Assembly (NCBI RefSeq): GCF_015776785.2
Contig: NZ_LFMD02000007.1
Location: forward strand, 616,770 to 680,769
Direction of reading: 5' to 3'
Source of the DNA: Kitasatospora sp. SUK 42
Lineage (GTDB): Bacteria; Actinomycetota; Actinomycetes; Streptomycetales; Streptomycetaceae
DNA length: 64,000 bases
The stretch's first letter is position 1. Every line of letters begins with the position of its first letter. Of the stretch, positions 7,799 to 16,505 are shown one piece after another. The position numbers and the translations under genes are program-made. The notes under the pieces were generated by a model that saw nothing but the letters and a program-made list of their open reading frames with translations, made no database searches and was not told the DNA's origin.

Positions 7799-8563
7799 AT
7801 GCCCGGCCCGATCCAGTCGCTTTCCCGGGCCGCCGCGATCATGCGCCTGCTGGCCGGCGGTGAGCGCCGGCTGGGCCTGTCCGAGGTCGCGACGGCGTTG
7901 GACCTGGCCAAGGGCACCGCGCACGGCATCCTGCGCACGCTCCAGCAGGAGGGGTTCGTCGAGCAGGACCCGGAGAGCGGCAAGTACCAGCTGGGCGCCG
8001 AGCTGCTGCGGCTGGGCCAGAGCTACCTGGACGTGCACGAGCTGCGGGCCCGGGCGCTGGTGTGGGCGGACGACCTGGCCCGGGCGGCCGGGGAGACGGT
8101 CTACCTGGGCGTGCTGCACCAGCAGGGCGTGCTGATCGTGCACCACGTGTTCCGGCCCGACGACACCCGGCAGGTGCTGGAGGTGGGCTCGATGCAGCCG
8201 CTGCACAGCACCGCGCTGGGCAAGGTGCTGCTGTCCTACGACCCGGTCGCGCGCGGCGAGCTGGGCGACGGTCCGTACGAGTCGTACACCCTGCGGACGT
8301 TGACCGAGACGGCCGACGTGGACGCCGAGTGCGCACTGATCCGCGAGCGCGGCTGGGCGGACTCGATCGAGGAGACCTGGGAGGGCGTGGCCTCGATCGG
8401 CGCGCTGATCCAGGACCGGCGGCGCAACCCGGTGGGCGCGGTGTGCGTCAACGGCCCGATCGAGCGGGTCTGCGAGGACGGCTTCGTGAAGCCCTCGCTG
8501 GTGGCCTCGGTGCGCAGCGCGGCGCGGGCGATCTCGCGCGACCTGGGCGCCGGGCGCTTCTGA
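7799..8563 (+). CDS. gylR: IclR-family regulator of glycerol catabolism (GylR)
   Basis: A 254-residue IclR-type protein. The N-terminal winged helix (about 3-65: IQSLSRAAAIMRLLAGGERR, LSEVATALDLAKGTAHGILR) is followed by the effector-binding domain with QPLHSTALGKVLLSYDP and the C-terminal GAVCVNGPIERV. In Streptomyces, GylR represses the glycerol operon and is relieved by glycerol or glycerol-3-phosphate. GGAGG lies 5 bases before the ATG. It sits immediately upstream of glpF-glpK-glpD in the same direction, separated by a terminator hairpin and a long leader. Identical operator candidates lie before gylR and before glpF. Confidence 0.93.
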   Translation: MPGPIQSLSRAAAIMRLLAGGERRLGLSEVATALDLAKGTAHGILRTLQQEGFVEQDPESGKYQLGAELLRLGQSYLDVHELRARALVWADDLARAAGETVYLGVLHQQGVLIVHHVFRPDDTRQVLEVGSMQPLHSTALGKVLLSYDPVARGELGDGPYESYTLRTLTETADVDAECALIRERGWADSIEETWEGVASIGALIQDRRRNPVGAVCVNGPIERVCEDGFVKPSLVASVRSAARAISRDLGAGRF

Positions 8564-8630
8564 GCGGACGCCCCGGGCGCCCCCTCCGGGAGCGCCGCGG
8601 GAGCACCGCGTCGCATTTTCGTCACGCTGA

Positions 8631-8661
8631 GGCGCGGACGGGCGGGAGGCCTGTCCGCGCC
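8631..8661 (+). terminator. Terminator after gylR
   Basis: GGCGCGGAC pairs perfectly with GTCCGCGCC across a 13-base loop, followed by TTGGCGTTTTGTCC, a mildly T-rich tail. It lies 68 bases after the gylR stop and before the glp promoter region, so gylR and glpF are probably separate transcription units. Confidence 0.7.
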
Positions 8662-8787
8662 TTGGCGTTTTGTCCTAATTTCTGACACTCCACTGGGTAA
8701 CTTCGACGGATGGGTCAAGGGAAGGGTCACAGCTGCGTAACCCCGCCTTGACGCGGGGGCGACCCGGGGAGGAAGCTTCCGCATGAC

Positions 8788-8804
8788 GGTCGACATTGTC
8801 GAAC
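8788..8804. promoter_or_regulatory. Candidate GylR operator upstream of glpF-glpK-glpD
   Basis: GGTCGACATTGTCGAAC contains the inverse of the site found before gylR. It lies about 100 bases before the glpF start. A plausible -35 TTGACG sits upstream at about 8747, but no convincing -10 is spaced to it. The rest of 8662-8904 holds the promoter and an untranslated leader with no gene that I can see. Confidence 0.65.
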
Positions 8805-8904
8805 GACGGCCGGGAAGATCACTCCCGCGATGCGCTCACCCGCACAGCGATCGACCGGCCCACCCCCACCCGCACCTCCGGGCCATATAGACAAGGGAGT
8901 CTTT

Positions 8905-9624
8905 GTGTCCGCGTTCTCCAACGGCGACGTCTTCGTCGGCGAAACCCTCGGCACCGCCGCCCTGATACTCCTCGGCGGTGGCGTCTGCGCCGCCGTGACC
9001 CTCAAGAAGTCGAAGGCCGTCAACGCCGGATGGCTGGCGATCACCTTCGGCTGGGGCTTCGCGGTCCTGATCGCCGCCTACATGTCGGCTCCGAAGTCGG
9101 GCGCCCACCTCAACCCGGCCGTCACCATCGCGCTCGCCGTCAAGAGCGGCGACTGGAGCCAGGTGCCGGTCTACCTCGGCTCCCAGCTGCTCGGCGCGAT
9201 CATCGGCGCCGTGCTGGTCTGGGCCACCTACCTCGGCCAGTTCAACGCCAACGAGGAGCCCACCCTCGGCATCTTCTCGACCGGGCCCGAGATCCGGAAC
9301 CCGATCCAGAACGTGATCACCGAGGTCATCGGCACCTTCGTGCTCTGCTTCGCGATCCTCACCATCGGCACCAACAACGGGCTCTCCCAGTCCGGCACCG
9401 GCACCCTGATGGTCGCCTTCACCGTCGTCGGCATCGGCCTCTCGCTGGGCGGCCCCACCGGCTACGCCATCAACCCGGCCCGTGACCTCGGCCCGCGCAT
9501 CGCGCACGCCCTGCTGCCGATCCCCAACAAGGGCGGCTCCGACTGGTCGTACGCCTGGATCCCGGTCGTCGGCCCGATCCTCGGTGGCCTGGCGGCCGGC
9601 GGCGTCTACAACGCCGTCTTCTAG
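8905..9624 (+). CDS. glpF: Glycerol uptake facilitator (aquaglyceroporin)
   Basis: A 239-residue MIP-family channel for passive glycerol entry. Both half-pore NPA motifs are present: [10 protein letters not shown] (about 68) and [13 protein letters not shown] (about 189). The arginine and aspartate after the second NPA (NPARD) mark the glycerol-conducting branch rather than a water-only channel. Six hydrophobic segments fit the family. The GTG start is preceded by AAGGGAG 5 bases away. First gene of the glycerol operon, followed by glpK after 129 bases and under a putative GylR site. Signal and length are ordinary. Confidence 0.95.
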   Translation: MSAFSNGDVFVGETLGTAALILLGGGVCAAVTLKKSKAVNAGWLAITFGWGFAVLIAAYMSAPKSGAHLNPAVTIALAVKSGDWSQVPVYLGSQLLGAIIGAVLVWATYLGQFNANEEPTLGIFSTGPEIRNPIQNVITEVIGTFVLCFAILTIGTNNGLSQSGTGTLMVAFTVVGIGLSLGGPTGYAINPARDLGPRIAHALLPIPNKGGSDWSYAWIPVVGPILGGLAAGGVYNAVF

Positions 9625-9753
9625 AAGCCCCTCCCCCGAGGGCGGTGTCGAACCCGCCGAGCACGGGGACTGACCGGACAGCCGCACCGCCGTGCGCCCG
9701 CGTCAGGCCCACCCACCCCGTAACCCCCCGAACCCGAGCCGAGGACCCTCCAC

Positions 9754-11274
9754 ATGACCTCCACTGGCAACTACATCGCCGCGATCGACCAGGGCACCAC
9801 CTCCAGCCGCTGCATCATCTTCGGCGCCGACGGCCGGATCGTCGCCGTCGACCAGCAGGAGCACCGGCAGATCTTCCCCCAGCCCGGCTACGTCGAGCAC
9901 GACGCCGCCGAGATCTGGACCCGGGTGCAGTCGGTCGTCCGCGGTGCGCTGGAGAAGGCCGGCCTGACCAAGGACGACATCCGCGCGATCGGCATCACCA
10001 ACCAGCGCGAGACCACCGTCCTGTGGGACAAGCACACCGGTGAGCCGGTGCACAACGCGCTGGTGTGGCAGGACACCCGCACCGAGGCGCTCTGCCGCGA
10101 GCTGGGCCGCAACGTCGGCCAGGACCGCTTCCGCCGCGAGACCGGCCTGCCGCTGGCCAGCTACTTCGCCGGCCCGAAGATCCGCTGGCTGCTGGACAAC
10201 GTCGAGGGCCTGCGCGAGCGCGCCGAGCGCGGCGACATCCTGTTCGGCACCATGGACACGTGGGTGATCTGGAACCTCACCGGCGGCGTCAACGGCGGCA
10301 AGCACGTCACCGACGTGACCAACGCCAGCCGCACCATGCTGATGAACCTGCACACCCTCGCGTGGGACGACAAGATCGCCGAGTCGATGGACGTGCCGAT
10401 GGCCGTCCTCCCGGAGATCCGCTCCTCCGCCGAGGTGTACGGCGAGGCCGTCGGCGACCTGGCCGGCGTCCCGGTGGCCTCCGCGCTCGGCGACCAGCAG
10501 GCCGCGCTGTTCGGCCAGACCTGCTTCGACGAGGGCGAGGCCAAGTCCACCTACGGCACCGGCACCTTCCTGCTGCTGAACACCGGCGAGAAGGTCGTCA
10601 ACTCGTACCACGGCCTGCTGACCACCGTCGGCTACCGGATCGGCGACCAGAAGCCGGTCTACGCCCTGGAGGGCTCGATCGCCGTCACGGGCTCGCTCGT
10701 CCAGTGGCTGCGCGACCAGCTCGGCATCATCTCCACCGCCGCCGAGATCGAGACCCTCGCCAACACCGTCGAGGACAACGGCGGCGCCTACTTCGTCCCG
10801 GCCTTCTCCGGCCTGTTCGCCCCGTACTGGCGCTCCGACGCCCGCGGTGTGATCGCCGGTCTGACCCGGTACGTCACCAAGGGCCACCTGGCCCGGGCCG
10901 TCCTGGAGGCCACCGCCTGGCAGACCCGCGAGGTCGTCGACGCCATGGAGAAGGACTCCGGGGTCGAGCTCACCGCCCTCAAGGTCGACGGCGGCATGAC
11001 CAGCAACAACCTGCTCATGCAGAACATCGCCGACGTCCTGAACGCCCCGGTCGAGCGCCCGTACGTGGCCGAGACCACCGCCCTCGGCGCGGCCTACGCG
11101 GCCGGTCTCGCCGTCGGCTTCTGGAACGACCTCGACACCCTGCGGGCCAACTGGCACCGCGCCGCCGAGTGGACCCCGCGCATGGACGAGGACACCCGGG
11201 AGCGCGAGTACAAGAAGTGGCTCAAGGCCGTGGAGCGCACCATGGGCTGGGTGGAGGAGGAAGAGAACAACTGA
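9754..11274 (+). CDS. glpK: Glycerol kinase
   Basis: A 506-residue FGGY-family kinase that phosphorylates glycerol to sn-glycerol-3-phosphate, trapping it in the cell. It starts with the family motif [15 protein letters not shown] (nucleotide-binding), has the substrate region [15 protein letters not shown] and W103-type [10 protein letters not shown], and ends with the FGGY signature-2 stretch around [17 protein letters not shown]. Length matches typical GlpK (about 500). GAGG lies 9 bases before the ATG. It sits between glpF and glpD; a perfect 12-bp hairpin follows its stop codon and may set the ratio to glpD. Confidence 0.96.
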   Translation: MTSTGNYIAAIDQGTTSSRCIIFGADGRIVAVDQQEHRQIFPQPGYVEHDAAEIWTRVQSVVRGALEKAGLTKDDIRAIGITNQRETTVLWDKHTGEPVHNALVWQDTRTEALCRELGRNVGQDRFRRETGLPLASYFAGPKIRWLLDNVEGLRERAERGDILFGTMDTWVIWNLTGGVNGGKHVTDVTNASRTMLMNLHTLAWDDKIAESMDVPMAVLPEIRSSAEVYGEAVGDLAGVPVASALGDQQAALFGQTCFDEGEAKSTYGTGTFLLLNTGEKVVNSYHGLLTTVGYRIGDQKPVYALEGSIAVTGSLVQWLRDQLGIISTAAEIETLANTVEDNGGAYFVPAFSGLFAPYWRSDARGVIAGLTRYVTKGHLARAVLEATAWQTREVVDAMEKDSGVELTALKVDGGMTSNNLLMQNIADVLNAPVERPYVAETTALGAAYAAGLAVGFWNDLDTLRANWHRAAEWTPRMDEDTREREYKKWLKAVERTMGWVEEEENN

Positions 11275-11281
11275 CCGACAG

Positions 11282-11310
11282 GCCGGTCGGGGCCGCGTGC
11301 CCCGACCGGC
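11282..11310 (+). terminator. Intercistronic hairpin between glpK and glpD
   Basis: GCCGGTCGGGGC pairs perfectly with GCCCCGACCGGC around the loop CGCGT, 7 bases after the glpK stop. It lies within an apparent operon, so it could be a partial terminator or an mRNA 3'-end stabiliser that lowers glpD relative to glpF and glpK. Confidence 0.65.
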
Positions 11311-11448
11311 TACCCGCTGTTCCGGCAACGGACGTCACTGGGCTTCACCGGCCCGCCGCACCGGGCCGACCGGTCCCTCCAGCAGGGACCGCATCGCACA
11401 CGAGAGGAGTAACGGCGCCGCCCGACCAGCGCGCCGTACACAACCACC

Positions 11449-13044
11449 ATGGCAACCATCCCGACCCTGGGCGCCGAGCGCACCGCCGGCCACACCGCAT
11501 CCCGCGCCGAGACCCGTGAGCTGCTCGGCAAGGCCACCTACGACCTGCTGGTGATCGGGGGCGGCATCCTCGGCACCGCCGTCGCCTGGACCGCGTCCCA
11601 GGCCGGCCTGAAGGTCGCCATGGTCGACTCCGGCGACTTCGCCGGCGCCACCTCCAGTGCCTCGTCCAAGCTGGTCCACGGCGGTCTGCGCTACCTGCAG
11701 ACCGGCGCCGTCAAGCTGGTCGCGGAGAACCACAAGGAGCGCCGCGCGCTCTCCACCGACGTGGCCCCGCACCTGGTCAACCCGCTGACCTTCTTCGTGC
11801 CGGTCTACAAGGGCGGCCCGCACGGCGCCGCCAAGCTCGGCGCCGGCGTGTTCCTGTACTCGGCGCTGTCCGCCTTCCGCGACGGCATGGGCCGGGTCTC
11901 CACCGCCGCGCACGCCGCCCAGCAGGTGCCCGCGCTGCGCACCGAGGGCCTGCGCTCGGTGGCCGTGTACGGCGACCACCAGATGAACGACTCGCGCGTC
12001 GCCGTGATGACCGTGCGCGCCGCGGTCGACGCCGGCGCCGTGGTGCTCAACCACGCCGAGGTCACCGGCCTGCGTTTCACCGCCGGACGGGTCACCGGCG
12101 CCGAGGTGCGCGACCGCCTGGACGGCAGCGAGTTCGGCGTCAACGCCCGCCTGGTGCTCAACGCCACCGGCCCGTGGGTCGACCACCTGCGCAAGATGGA
12201 GGACGCCGGCGCCGCGCCGTCGATCCGCCTCTCCAAGGGCGCGCACGTCGTGGTCAAGCGCCGGGCCCCGTGGCGCGCCGCGCTGACCATCCCGATCGAC
12301 AAGTACCGCGTCTCCTTCGCCATCCCGTGGGAGGACCACGTCCTGCTCGGCACCACCGACGAGGAGTACACGGGCGACCCGAAGGACGTCCGGGCCACCG
12401 ACGCGGACATCGACCAGATCATGGGCGAGGCCGCGCACGCGATCCGCGACGAGCACCTCGACCGCGACCTGATCACCTACTCCTTCGCCGGCCTGCGCGT
12501 GCTGCCGGGCGGCCCGGGCGAAACCGCCGCCGCCAAGCGCGAGACGGTCGTCACCGAGGGCCGCGGCGGCATGCTGTCGGTCTCCGGCGGCAAGTGGACC
12601 ACCTACCGCCACATCGGCCGCACCGTGCTGGAGAAGCTGGCCCACGCCCCGGGCAGCAGCCTCGGCGAGGACATGTCCCCGATCGCCCCGACGGTGCCGC
12701 TGCCCGGCGTCGGCGCGCCGAACGCGGTGGCGCACCGCCTGCTGATCGACCGGGACCCGGGCTCGCGGATGGAGCCGCTGGTGGCCAAGCACCTGGCCAG
12801 CCACTACGGCACGCTGTCCTTCGACATCGCCCGCATGATCGACGAGAACCCGGAGCTCGGCCGGCCGATCCACGAGGACGGCCCGGACGTGTGGGCGCAG
12901 GTCGCGTACGCGGCCGACAACGAGTGGGCGTACACGGTGGACGACGTGCTGCGGCGCCGTACGACCATGACCGTGCGCGGGCTGGACACTCCTGAGATCC
13001 GGGCCGAGGTCGAGGCCTTCCTCGCGAAGCGCGGAACCAAGTAA
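11449..13044 (+). CDS. glpD: Glycerol-3-phosphate dehydrogenase (FAD-dependent, respiratory)
   Basis: A 531-residue flavoprotein that oxidises sn-glycerol-3-phosphate to dihydroxyacetone phosphate and feeds electrons to the quinone pool at the membrane. The N-terminal Rossmann FAD motif is DLLVIGGGILGTAVAWTAS, followed by the GlpD signature GATSSASSKLVHGGLRYLQ. The C-terminal domain holds SVSGGKWTTYRHIGR. Length is normal. The ATG has no close Shine-Dalgarno; GAGGAG lies about 40 bases upstream, so the start may be used differently than drawn. Last gene of the gyl operon. Its final 28 bases are nearly duplicated just after the stop codon. Confidence 0.94.
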   Translation: MATIPTLGAERTAGHTASRAETRELLGKATYDLLVIGGGILGTAVAWTASQAGLKVAMVDSGDFAGATSSASSKLVHGGLRYLQTGAVKLVAENHKERRALSTDVAPHLVNPLTFFVPVYKGGPHGAAKLGAGVFLYSALSAFRDGMGRVSTAAHAAQQVPALRTEGLRSVAVYGDHQMNDSRVAVMTVRAAVDAGAVVLNHAEVTGLRFTAGRVTGAEVRDRLDGSEFGVNARLVLNATGPWVDHLRKMEDAGAAPSIRLSKGAHVVVKRRAPWRAALTIPIDKYRVSFAIPWEDHVLLGTTDEEYTGDPKDVRATDADIDQIMGEAAHAIRDEHLDRDLITYSFAGLRVLPGGPGETAAAKRETVVTEGRGGMLSVSGGKWTTYRHIGRTVLEKLAHAPGSSLGEDMSPIAPTVPLPGVGAPNAVAHRLLIDRDPGSRMEPLVAKHLASHYGTLSFDIARMIDENPELGRPIHEDGPDVWAQVAYAADNEWAYTVDDVLRRRTTMTVRGLDTPEIRAEVEAFLAKRGTK

Positions 13045-13079
13045 GCACAGCCTCGCGAAGCGTGGAGCCAAGTAGGCAC
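13021..13079 (+). repeat. Near-duplicate of the glpD 3' end including the stop codon
   Basis: The block at 13021-13048 (CTCGCGAAGC ... AGTAAGCAC) recurs at 13052-13079 with three mismatches in 28 bases, so the last codons and the stop codon are present twice. The second copy is outside the reading frame's end and is silent. Confidence 0.85.
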
Positions 13080-13093
13080 CTGGTAGGCGAGTG

Positions 13094-13131
13094 GCGGGCG
13101 GGCGTTCGGGGTTTCCCGAGCGCCCGCCCGC
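13094..13131. terminator. Bidirectional terminator between glpD and the amidohydrolase
   Basis: GCGGGCGGGCGTTCGGG pairs with CCCGAGCGCCCGCCCGC (17 bp, one G-T pair) over the loop GTTT, with CTTTC after it. It lies between two convergent genes. Confidence 0.8.
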
Positions 13132-13151
13132 CCGCTTTCAGACGAGGCCGC

Positions 13152-14372
13152 TCACATGACGGCTCCCGCCCTGACCACGTGCCTGAGGTGCCGCTCGGGG
13201 CGGGTGAGCACGGTGAGGTCGGCCAGCGGGTCGCCGTCGACCACCAGGAGGTCGGCGTGGGCGCCCGGGGCGAGGGTGCCGATCTCCCCCTCCATGCCGA
13301 GCAGCCGGGCCGCCGTGGTGGTGGCCGAGCGCAGCACGTCGGCGGTCGGCTGGACCTGGGCGCGCAGCGTGAACTCCTCCAGCTGGGCCGGGTGCAGGGG
13401 GCCGAGCAGGTCGCTGCCGTAGACCAGGTTGACGCCCGCGCGGTGGGCCCGCTCCAGCGCGGCGAGCCCCTGGTCGCGGACCTCGGTGAGCTTGGCCAGG
13501 GAGGCCGGCGGCAGTCCGGAGGCCGCGCCGAGCTCCGCGGTCTTCGCGTACGCGACCAGGGTGGGCACCAGGAAGGCGTCCTTCTCCAGCAGCAGCGCGA
13601 CCGTGGTGTCGTCGAGCAGGTTGCCGTGCTCCACGCAGCGCACGCCGGCCCGCAGGGCGCGGTCGATCGCGCGCGGGTGGTAGGCGTGCACGGTGACGTA
13701 GCGGTTGTGGTTCTCGGCCTCCTCGACGGCCGCGCGGATCTCCTCCTCGCTGTACTGGACGGCGGCGATCTCGTCGTGCGGGGAGGCGACGCCGCCGGAG
13801 AGCAGCACCTTGAGGTGCCGGGCGCCCTTGCGGAACTCGTCCCGGGCGGCGGCGCGCACGGCGTCCACGCCGTCGGCGATCCGGCCGAAGTGGGGGCGGG
13901 CCTCGCAGCAGGGCAGCGAGTCGTCGCCGAGCGGGCGCAGGTCGCCGTGGCCGCCGGTCTGGGAGAGCGCCTTGCCGCCGTGCAGCAGGCGGGGGCCGGG
14001 CACCAGGCCCTCGGTCAGGGCTCGGGCCATGCCGTGGTCGGCGCCGCCGACGTCGCGCACGGTGGTGAAGCCGCGGCGCAGCATCCGCTCGGCCTCGGCG
14101 AGGGCGCGGACGGTCGCGTAGCCGGGGGTCCAGTTGGCGGCGTCGTGCAGGTCGAGCGAGGTGATCAGCAGGTGGACGTGGGCGTCGATCAGGCCGGGCA
14201 GCACGGTGCCGCCCTGCGCGTCGACGACCCGGGCCCCGTCGGGGGCGGCGGGCGGCCGGCCGGTGCCGGTGGCGGTGATCCGGCCGTCGGCGGCCTCCAG
14301 CCAGCCCCGGTCGGTGCGGGTGCCGTCCTCGGGGTGGAGCAGGTGGGCGTCGGTGATCAGCAGTCGGCTCAT
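13152..14372 (-). CDS. Metal-dependent amidohydrolase (imidazolonepropionase / prolidase-like)
   Basis: A 406-residue enzyme of the amidohydrolase superfamily acting on an unknown amide or cyclic substrate in the cytosol. The metal-site residues are all visible: HxH in LIDAHVHL (H65, H67), the lysine that is carbamylated in binuclear members (HLKVLLSGG, K188), H229 in VTVHAYH, H249 in CVEHGNL and D321 in YGSDLLG. The closing beta-sandwich GTLAPGAHADLLVVDGDPL is typical. AAGGG lies 7 bases before the ATG. It is divergent from a TetR-type regulator across a 37-bp palindrome, so substrate-linked derepression is likely. The exact substrate cannot be read from sequence; the family includes many annotated only as amidohydrolases. 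Confidence 0.88.
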   Translation of the reverse strand: MSRLLITDAHLLHPEDGTRTDRGWLEAADGRITATGTGRPPAAPDGARVVDAQGGTVLPGLIDAHVHLLITSLDLHDAANWTPGYATVRALAEAERMLRRGFTTVRDVGGADHGMARALTEGLVPGPRLLHGGKALSQTGGHGDLRPLGDDSLPCCEARPHFGRIADGVDAVRAAARDEFRKGARHLKVLLSGGVASPHDEIAAVQYSEEEIRAAVEEAENHNRYVTVHAYHPRAIDRALRAGVRCVEHGNLLDDTTVALLLEKDAFLVPTLVAYAKTAELGAASGLPPASLAKLTEVRDQGLAALERAHRAGVNLVYGSDLLGPLHPAQLEEFTLRAQVQPTADVLRSATTTAARLLGMEGEIGTLAPGAHADLLVVDGDPLADLTVLTRPERHLRHVVRAGAVM

Positions 14373-14389
14373 GTCGCGACCCTTCGCGG

Positions 14390-14426
14390 TTCAGTACGGC
14401 TCGTATTGAATACGACTCGTACTGAA
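14390..14426. promoter_or_regulatory. 37-bp palindromic operator between the amidohydrolase and tetR genes
   Basis: The left arm TTCAGTACGGCTCGTATT and right arm AATACGACTCGTACTGAA match as inverted repeats at 16 of 18 positions around a central G. The inner CGTATT-G-AATACG is perfect. The palindrome ends 7 bases before the tetR ATG, and TACTGA at 14420-14425 could be its -10. A second small inverted repeat ATACA-CCA-TGTAT overlaps the start codon. The size fits a TetR dimer pair. Confidence 0.75.
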
Positions 14427-14432
14427 TACACC

Positions 14433-15110
14433 ATGTATCGTGCTCCTGTGAACCCGCCCCCGGCCGAAGCCGCCACCCCCCGCCCCGGAGCCGCCGCTCC
14501 CCGACCGCCCCGCCGCCGCGCCCACACCCGGGCCCGGCTGCTCGCCGCGGCGAGCGGACTGTTCCTCTCCGTCGGCTTCGCGCGGACGAGCATCGAGGAC
14601 GTCTGCGCCGCCGCCGGCTACACCCGCGGGGCCTTCTACTCGAACTTCGGCAGCAAGGAGGAGCTGCTGCTGGCGCTCTTCGACGACCAGGCGGCCGAGC
14701 GGATGGCCGAACTGGAGCGCCTGGCGGCCGCCTGCGAGGCGCTGGAGCCCCGGGAGCGGGCCCGGCTGCTGGTCGAGGCGCTGCTGCGGGTCGAGCCGGC
14801 GGAGTCCGGGTGGATCCTGCTGTTCCTGGAGTTCCGGCTGATCGCGGCCCGTACGGAGGCGCTGGCCGAGCAGGTCGCCGCACACGACCGGGCGGTCGCG
14901 CGGGCGCTGGCGGACGTCCTGGAGCGGGCGCTGCCCGAGCTGGTGCCCGCGGGGGCGAGCGCCGGGCAGGCCGCGGCGGTGGTCCTGGCGGCGCGCGAGG
15001 GCCTGCTGGCCCGTACGGCGGCGGGCGGGGCGGTCGCGGAGGAGCTGCTGGCCGCGACCACGGCGGTGCTGTCGGGGCTGCTGGGGCGGTGGTGCCTGCC
15101 TCGCGCGCTA
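14433..15110 (+). CDS. TetR-family regulator without an in-frame stop at its expected end
   Basis: Residues about 25-75 form a TetR helix-turn-helix (RLLAAASGLFLSVGFARTSI, AAGYTRGAFYSNFGSKEELL), followed by an all-helical ligand domain ending near TTAVLSGLLGRWC. It probably represses itself and the divergent amidohydrolase through the palindrome before it. The ATG at 14433 fits a leaderless start; a GTG at 14448 is an alternative. The oddity is the end. TetR proteins of this type stop at about 200-230 residues, but here the frame does not close. The nearest TAG (15109-15111) is one frame off, and the reading frame runs on to 16760, antisense to gntP and part of gntK. The end given here is where homology stops. 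Either a frameshift, a sequence error or a real stop loss explains this. Confidence 0.65.
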
Positions 15111-16505
15111 GACGACCAGGCTCAGCGGCAGGATCAGTGCTATGGCGACGACCGAGATGATCGTCTCCATCGCCGACCAGGACTTCAGCGTCTGCCCGAC
15201 GCTCATCCCGAAGTACTCCTTGACCAGCCAGAAGCCGGCGTCGTTGACGTGCGAGAGGAACAGCGAACCGGCACCGATCGCGAGCACCAGCAGGGCCGAG
15301 TGGGTCGAGGACATGCCCGCCGCGAGCGGGGAGACGATGCCGGCCGCGGTGATGGTGGCGACCGTCGCCGAGCCGGTGGCCAGGCGGATCAGCACCGCGA
15401 TCAGCCAGCCCAGCAGCAGCGCGGAGATGTGCCACTTGCTGGACCAGTGGCTGACCATGTCGCCGACGCCCACGTCGATCAGGGTCTGCTTGAAGCCGCC
15501 GCCCGCGCCGACGATGAACACGATGCCCGCGATCGGGCCGAGCGCCTTGCCGACGGTGTCGGAGATCCGGGCCTTGTCGAAGCCGGCCGCCTTGCCGAGG
15601 GTCAGCATGCCGAGCAGGGTCGCGGCCAGCAGCGCGATCAGCGGGGAGCCGATGAAGTCGAACACCCGCTGGCCGAGCGCCTTCGGGTTGTCGATCACCA
15701 CGTCGGACAGGGCCTTGCCGAGCATCAGCACGACCGGCAGCAGGATGGTCGCCATGACCGCGCCGAAGGACGGGGTGCGCTCGTTCCTGACCGTCTCCTC
15801 GGGGGTGACGGCGGTCGGGATCTCCAGCGGGCCCACCCAGCGCTCGGCGACCCGGGCGAACAGCGGACCGGCCACGATCAGGGTCGGGACCGCGATCAGC
15901 AGGCCCAGCGCCAGGGTGACGCCGAGGTCGGCCTTCAGCGCGTCGATGGCGACCAGCGGGCCCGGGTGCGGGGGCACCAGGCCGTGCAGCACCGACAGGC
16001 CCGCCAGGGCCGGGATGCCGACGCGCATCAGCGGCACGTTGCCGCGGCGGGCGACCAGCAGCACGATCGGGATCAGCAGGACGACACCGACCTCGAAGAA
16101 CAGCGGCAGGCCGAGCACGGCCGCGATCAGCGCCATCGCCCACGGCAGCGCCTTGTTGCCGGTCCGGGACAGCACGGTGTCCGCGATGATGTTGGCGCCG
16201 CCGGAGTCGGCGAGCAGCTTGCCGAGCATCGCGCCCAGGCCGATCAGCAGACCGACACTGGCGACGGTGGAACCGAAGCCCGTGGAGAAGCTGCTGAGCA
16301 GCTTGTCGAAGGGCGCGCCCGCGACGGCGGCCAGCAGACCGGAGCCGAGCGTGAGGGCGAGGAACGGGTGCAGCTTCAGCCTGGTGATCAGCAGGACGAT
16401 CACACCGATGCTGAGCAGCACCGCGATCAGCAGCTGGGAGTTGCTGCCGGTGTGCGGCAGGGCCGGTGGGGCGGCCGCCAGGAGGGTGGTGGGGGTGATG
16501 CTCAC
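15108..16505 (-). CDS. gntP: Gluconate permease, GntP family
   Basis: A 465-residue membrane transporter with about a dozen hydrophobic segments that imports gluconate by proton symport. Recognisable stretches include the N-terminal LITRLKLHPFLALTLGSGL, VPPHPGPLVAIDALKADLG, which is the most conserved GntP motif, and SHVNDAGFWLVKEYFGMSVG near the end. Length is typical (about 440-470). The GTG start overlaps the gntK stop by four bases (GTGA), so it is translationally coupled to gntK. The regulator gntR is divergent from the operon. The 3' end touches the run-on frame of the TetR gene on the other strand. Confidence 0.94.
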   Translation of the reverse strand: MSITPTTLLAAAPPALPHTGSNSQLLIAVLLSIGVIVLLITRLKLHPFLALTLGSGLLAAVAGAPFDKLLSSFSTGFGSTVASVGLLIGLGAMLGKLLADSGGANIIADTVLSRTGNKALPWAMALIAAVLGLPLFFEVGVVLLIPIVLLVARRGNVPLMRVGIPALAGLSVLHGLVPPHPGPLVAIDALKADLGVTLALGLLIAVPTLIVAGPLFARVAERWVGPLEIPTAVTPEETVRNERTPSFGAVMATILLPVVLMLGKALSDVVIDNPKALGQRVFDFIGSPLIALLAATLLGMLTLGKAAGFDKARISDTVGKALGPIAGIVFIVGAGGGFKQTLIDVGVGDMVSHWSSKWHISALLLGWLIAVLIRLATGSATVATITAAGIVSPLAAGMSSTHSALLVLAIGAGSLFLSHVNDAGFWLVKEYFGMSVGQTLKSWSAMETIISVVAIALILPLSLVV

